Assembly: GCA_946055125.1 (NCBI GenBank) | Contig: CAMGFF010000138.1 | Location: 1 to 6,296, forward strand | Direction of reading: 5' to 3' | Length of the DNA: 6,296 nucleotides | DNA from: an uncultured Prevotellaceae bacterium | GTDB taxonomy: Bacteria; Bacteroidota; Bacteroidia; Bacteroidales; Muribaculaceae | In this document: positions 6,295 through 6,296 of the stretch, piece after piece | Numbering within the stretch: position 1 is the first letter of the stretch | How the letters are laid out: every line of letters begins with the position of its first letter | The notes under the pieces: model-generated | The model's input: only the letters and a program-made list of their open reading frames with translations | Database searches by the model: none | What the model was told of the DNA's origin: nothing | Program-made: the position numbers and the translations under genes

Positions 6295-6296
6295 CT

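Noticed and set aside
1..6296. Mobile element, CRISPR array, tRNA, rRNA, defence or toxin-antitoxin module
   Set aside because: No transposase or integrase, no spaced direct repeats, no cloverleaf and no small paired genes were seen; the window is filled by six ordinary chromosomal genes.

Overview
The window looks like chromosomal core DNA from a member of the Bacteroidota, most likely the order Bacteroidales. The signs are TAnnTTTG-type promoter elements (146-153 and 3434-3441), no consistent Shine-Dalgarno sequences, a Bacteroidota-style PdxJ (VNINKIATLRNARGG), and a secreted protein predicted to expose Gln after signal peptidase cleavage. Coding DNA is GC-rich, while positions 1-125 and 3356-3494 are clearly AT-richer. 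I cannot fix the family or genus. All six complete genes lie on the + strand.

Positions 1-183 hold an AT-rich leader with overlapping inverted repeats (58-84) and a promoter. Two exported proteins follow, 49 bases apart: a lipoprotein of the M28 glutaminyl-peptide cyclotransferase type (184-1185) and a secreted S9A prolyl oligopeptidase (1235-3355). A perfect 12-bp hairpin followed by TTTT (3378-3417) ends this unit.

A second promoter (3434-3441) starts a tight four-gene run: pdxJ (3495-4208), an ExbB/TolQ proton-channel subunit (4253-4975), an ExbD/TolR subunit (4988-5413) and a TonB/TolA-like transducer (5419-6225). The gaps are 44, 12 and 5 bases. The last three form an inner-membrane motor that passes proton-motive energy to the outer membrane. 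PdxJ makes pyridoxine 5'-phosphate and has no obvious mechanistic link to the motor. At the right edge a hairpin at 6268-6294 reads as an intrinsic terminator on the minus strand, which suggests a convergent gene just outside the window.

No RNA gene, mobile element, CRISPR array or defence island is visible. The most interesting relation is between the first two genes. The oligopeptidase's predicted signal peptide ends Ala-Ser-Ala before Gln21, so its mature N-terminus is exactly the substrate of the glutaminyl cyclase encoded beside it.
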